DNA from: an uncultured Rothia sp.
GTDB taxonomy: Bacteria; Actinomycetota; Actinomycetes; Actinomycetales; Micrococcaceae
Assembly: GCA_946222285.1 (NCBI GenBank)
Contig: CAMIIP010000017.1
Location: 1 to 34,903, forward strand
DNA length: 34,903 nucleotides
Direction of reading: 5' to 3'
The notes under the pieces were generated by a model. That model was given only the letters and a program-made list of their open reading frames with translations. It did not search any database and had not been told where the DNA came from. The translations under genes were made by a program, and so were the position numbers. Below, piece after piece: positions 33,695 to 34,903 of the stretch. Position 1 is the first letter of the stretch, and every line of letters begins with the position of its first letter.

Positions 33695-34534
33695 GTGGAA
33701 GAAACATTAGACACTCCGCTTAAAGCTCGTATTCTGCTTTCTCATGCCTACTTTCAGCATTTTGCCGAAAATAACGCCATCGATGTATTACATATCAAGG
33801 GGTATGCTTTCGGTAGCGATACTTACCCGCCCCAAAGATCTAGTTCTGACGCCGATTTGTTAGTGCGCCCGGCACATGTAAACCGCTTGATGTATCTTTT
33901 GGTCAAAGACGGCTGGGAAATTCTCACTCATTTCAATACCGGCTCTATCTTTGAACACGCCGCAACGATCTATCACCCTTATTGGGGCCTTGCCGATATC
34001 CATAAATATTTTCCCGGTATTGGGTTCGCTAACCCCTCGCTAGCCTTTGATCAACTATGGGCACAACGGCGAGTAAAAACCATTGCGCGTTTCCCCTGCA
34101 CGGTTCCTTCGCTCATTGATTCACGCATTTTGGTGATAGTTCACGGAGCACGTTCATTTGCCCAGCCCCATCCCGATACCCAGTACTTAATCGATCAACT
34201 TTCTACCGAAGAATGGGATAACCTCAGACGGCGCGCGCGCGAACTTCACGCCGAAATAGCGTTTGATACGGCGTTGGGGAACTTGGAGCAGCATAGAGGT
34301 CATCCGCACTACCTCATGTGGAAGGTTATTTCTCAGCAGGTTCCTTTCTATGTGGAATGGTGGGCGCGATTTTTACGCGCACATGGAACCTCGGAAAAAA
34401 TGCGAGTGCTATGGCAAATCGCTTCGGTCAATGAGGATCATCTAGCTATGTCTTTGGGGCACCCCCCTACTAGACAAGAGAAAAGACAGCAACTTTTCGA
34501 GCGGTTTGAGAGGATTTTACCGTGGAAGCCTTAG
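33695..34534 (+). CDS. NTP_transf_5-type nucleotidyltransferase family protein
   Basis: The 279-residue protein has the layout of the uncharacterised NTP_transf_5 family: HIKGYAFGSDTYPP, then RSSSDADLLVRP with the paired acidic residues that bind metal in nucleotidyltransferases, LLVKDGWEIL, and an all-helical C-terminal half. Family members are often found beside PqqD-like genes in peptide-modification or polysaccharide loci; their substrate is unknown. GTG 33695 is chosen because GAAAGGA is seven bases upstream; a TTG at 33629 would begin inside the terminator hairpin. It overlaps the following PqqD-like gene by 13 bases. Confidence 0.75.
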   Translation: MEETLDTPLKARILLSHAYFQHFAENNAIDVLHIKGYAFGSDTYPPQRSSSDADLLVRPAHVNRLMYLLVKDGWEILTHFNTGSIFEHAATIYHPYWGLADIHKYFPGIGFANPSLAFDQLWAQRRVKTIARFPCTVPSLIDSRILVIVHGARSFAQPHPDTQYLIDQLSTEEWDNLRRRARELHAEIAFDTALGNLEQHRGHPHYLMWKVISQQVPFYVEWWARFLRAHGTSEKMRVLWQIASVNEDHLAMSLGHPPTRQEKRQQLFERFERILPWKP

Positions 34535-34824
34535 CTCAATACTCACATGCTAGGCATACCGCCTTTGTGTTTGCTTCTGAGGTAGAGGACTTAGAGCAAG
34601 AATCAAACCGCGTCTACGTAGCTAATCTCTTTACTTCTCAGGTACTGGTTTTAGAGACATCCGGCGCCGTTATCTGGGAAGTTCTTAAAGAGCCCCATTC
34701 ACTAGCTGAACTGGTTCAAACTATCGCTGAAATTTTTGATCAGAGTGAAGAAATAGTGCGTGATTCTGTACTCGACTTCGTTGCCGCTTTACAGGAGCAG
34801 GGATTTTTAGCACTGATTGGTTAG
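34522..34824 (+). CDS. PqqD-like protein (RiPP recognition element fold)
   Basis: The 100-residue protein matches the PqqD family: a front beta strand pair (VYVANLFTSQVLVLETSGAVIW), then LAELVQTIAEIFD and VLDFVAALQEQGFL helices. In PQQ and other RiPP pathways this fold holds the leader peptide for a modifying enzyme. Here no precursor peptide or radical SAM gene is in view, but the window ends 79 bases later. The GTG start has GAGAGGA seven bases upstream and overlaps the end of the nucleotidyltransferase gene, suggesting coupled translation and joint function. Confidence 0.75.
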   Translation: MEALAQYSHARHTAFVFASEVEDLEQESNRVYVANLFTSQVLVLETSGAVIWEVLKEPHSLAELVQTIAEIFDQSEEIVRDSVLDFVAALQEQGFLALIG

Positions 34825-34849
34825 AAAGCTATTCAGTTTTTTGAGACAG

Positions 34850-34891
34850 TGAGGCTTATTCATAAGGGGTACCCCCCACCAACTAGACAAC
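34850..34891. repeat. right-end copy of the repeat at 1-51, inverted
   Basis: TGAGGCTTATTCA (34850-34862) is the exact reverse complement of 39-51, and CCCCCACCAAC (34873-34883) that of 9-19; ACAAC at 34887-34891 matches GTTGT at 1-5. The spacer between the two blocks is 10 bases here and 19 at the left end, so the copies are related but not identical. The element lies directly behind the PqqD-like gene. Confidence 0.6.
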
Positions 34892-34903
34892 GGCCCCACC
34901 ACA

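Noticed and set aside
1..34903. tRNA, rRNA, CRISPR array, transposase or integrase
   Set aside because: None was recognisable on either strand when reading the gaps; a dedicated RNA search was not possible.

Overview
The window looks like a chromosomal segment of a high-GC Gram-positive actinobacterium with a moderate GC level. Gene content and order point to the Micrococcaceae, with Rothia the most likely genus. This is an inference from protein families, not from a database search. Supporting signs are an LpdA-type reductase without redox cysteines next to a purine nucleoside phosphorylase and a PmmB-type mutase (the Rv3303c/Rv3307/Rv3308 neighbourhood of Mycobacterium), SufS/SufU, an L25/Ctc protein with an acidic tail beside Pth, a fused RmlC-RmlD enzyme, and bacterial fibrinogen-like YCDxxxxGGGW surface proteins.

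Layout. (1) 1-461 is AT-rich and mostly non-coding, and carries a repeat that recurs inverted at the far end of the window. (2) 462-5773 holds lpdA (minus) divergent from a nucleoside catabolism operon punA-pmmB-deoC, followed by a small two-helix membrane protein. (3) 5863-9480 is mfd (minus). (4) 9.8-16.3 kb encodes two secreted fibrinogen-like proteins flanking a lipoprotein. (5) 16.7-23.6 kb is a tight surface-polysaccharide operon: CDP-alcohol phosphotransferase, GT2 glycosyltransferase, Wzy-like polymerase/ligase, Wzx-like flippase, a Wzz-like protein with a degenerate kinase domain, and an Alg14/Alg13-type split glycosyltransferase. (6) 23.7-24.2 kb encodes a DUF2505 protein. (7) 24.3-31.0 kb is all minus strand: a TagD-like cytidylyltransferase, sufU, sufS, pth, rplY, rmlCD and rmlB. 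(8) 31.1-34.8 kb is plus strand: rmlA, a tyrosine autokinase (BY-kinase) of polysaccharide export, an NTP_transf_5-type nucleotidyltransferase and a PqqD-like protein.

How it fits together. RmlA, RmlB and the RmlCD fusion make dTDP-L-rhamnose. The GT2 and Alg13/14-like enzymes would build a lipid-linked repeat, Wzx would flip it, Wzy would polymerise it, and the two Wzz-like proteins would set length and export. The TagD-like enzyme and the CDP-alcohol phosphotransferase suggest a CDP-activated alcohol is made and its phospho-alcohol transferred, perhaps onto the polymer or a lipid. The initiating phosphoglycosyltransferase is not in the window. The fibrinogen-like proteins and lipoprotein lie just upstream on the same strand and are probably envelope proteins of the same island. 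The island sits between housekeeping genes (mfd on one side, sufU-sufS-pth-rplY on the other) that all read on the minus strand, so it may have been inserted into a conserved neighbourhood.

Most worth a second look: the fibrinogen-like/lipoprotein module, the pseudo-kinase Wzz protein, the PqqD plus nucleotidyltransferase pair cut short by the window end, the CDP-alcohol pair, the unexplained inverted repeats at 23615-23658 and 26866-26929, and the matching inverted repeats at the two window ends. I saw no tRNA, rRNA, CRISPR array, transposase or integrase.
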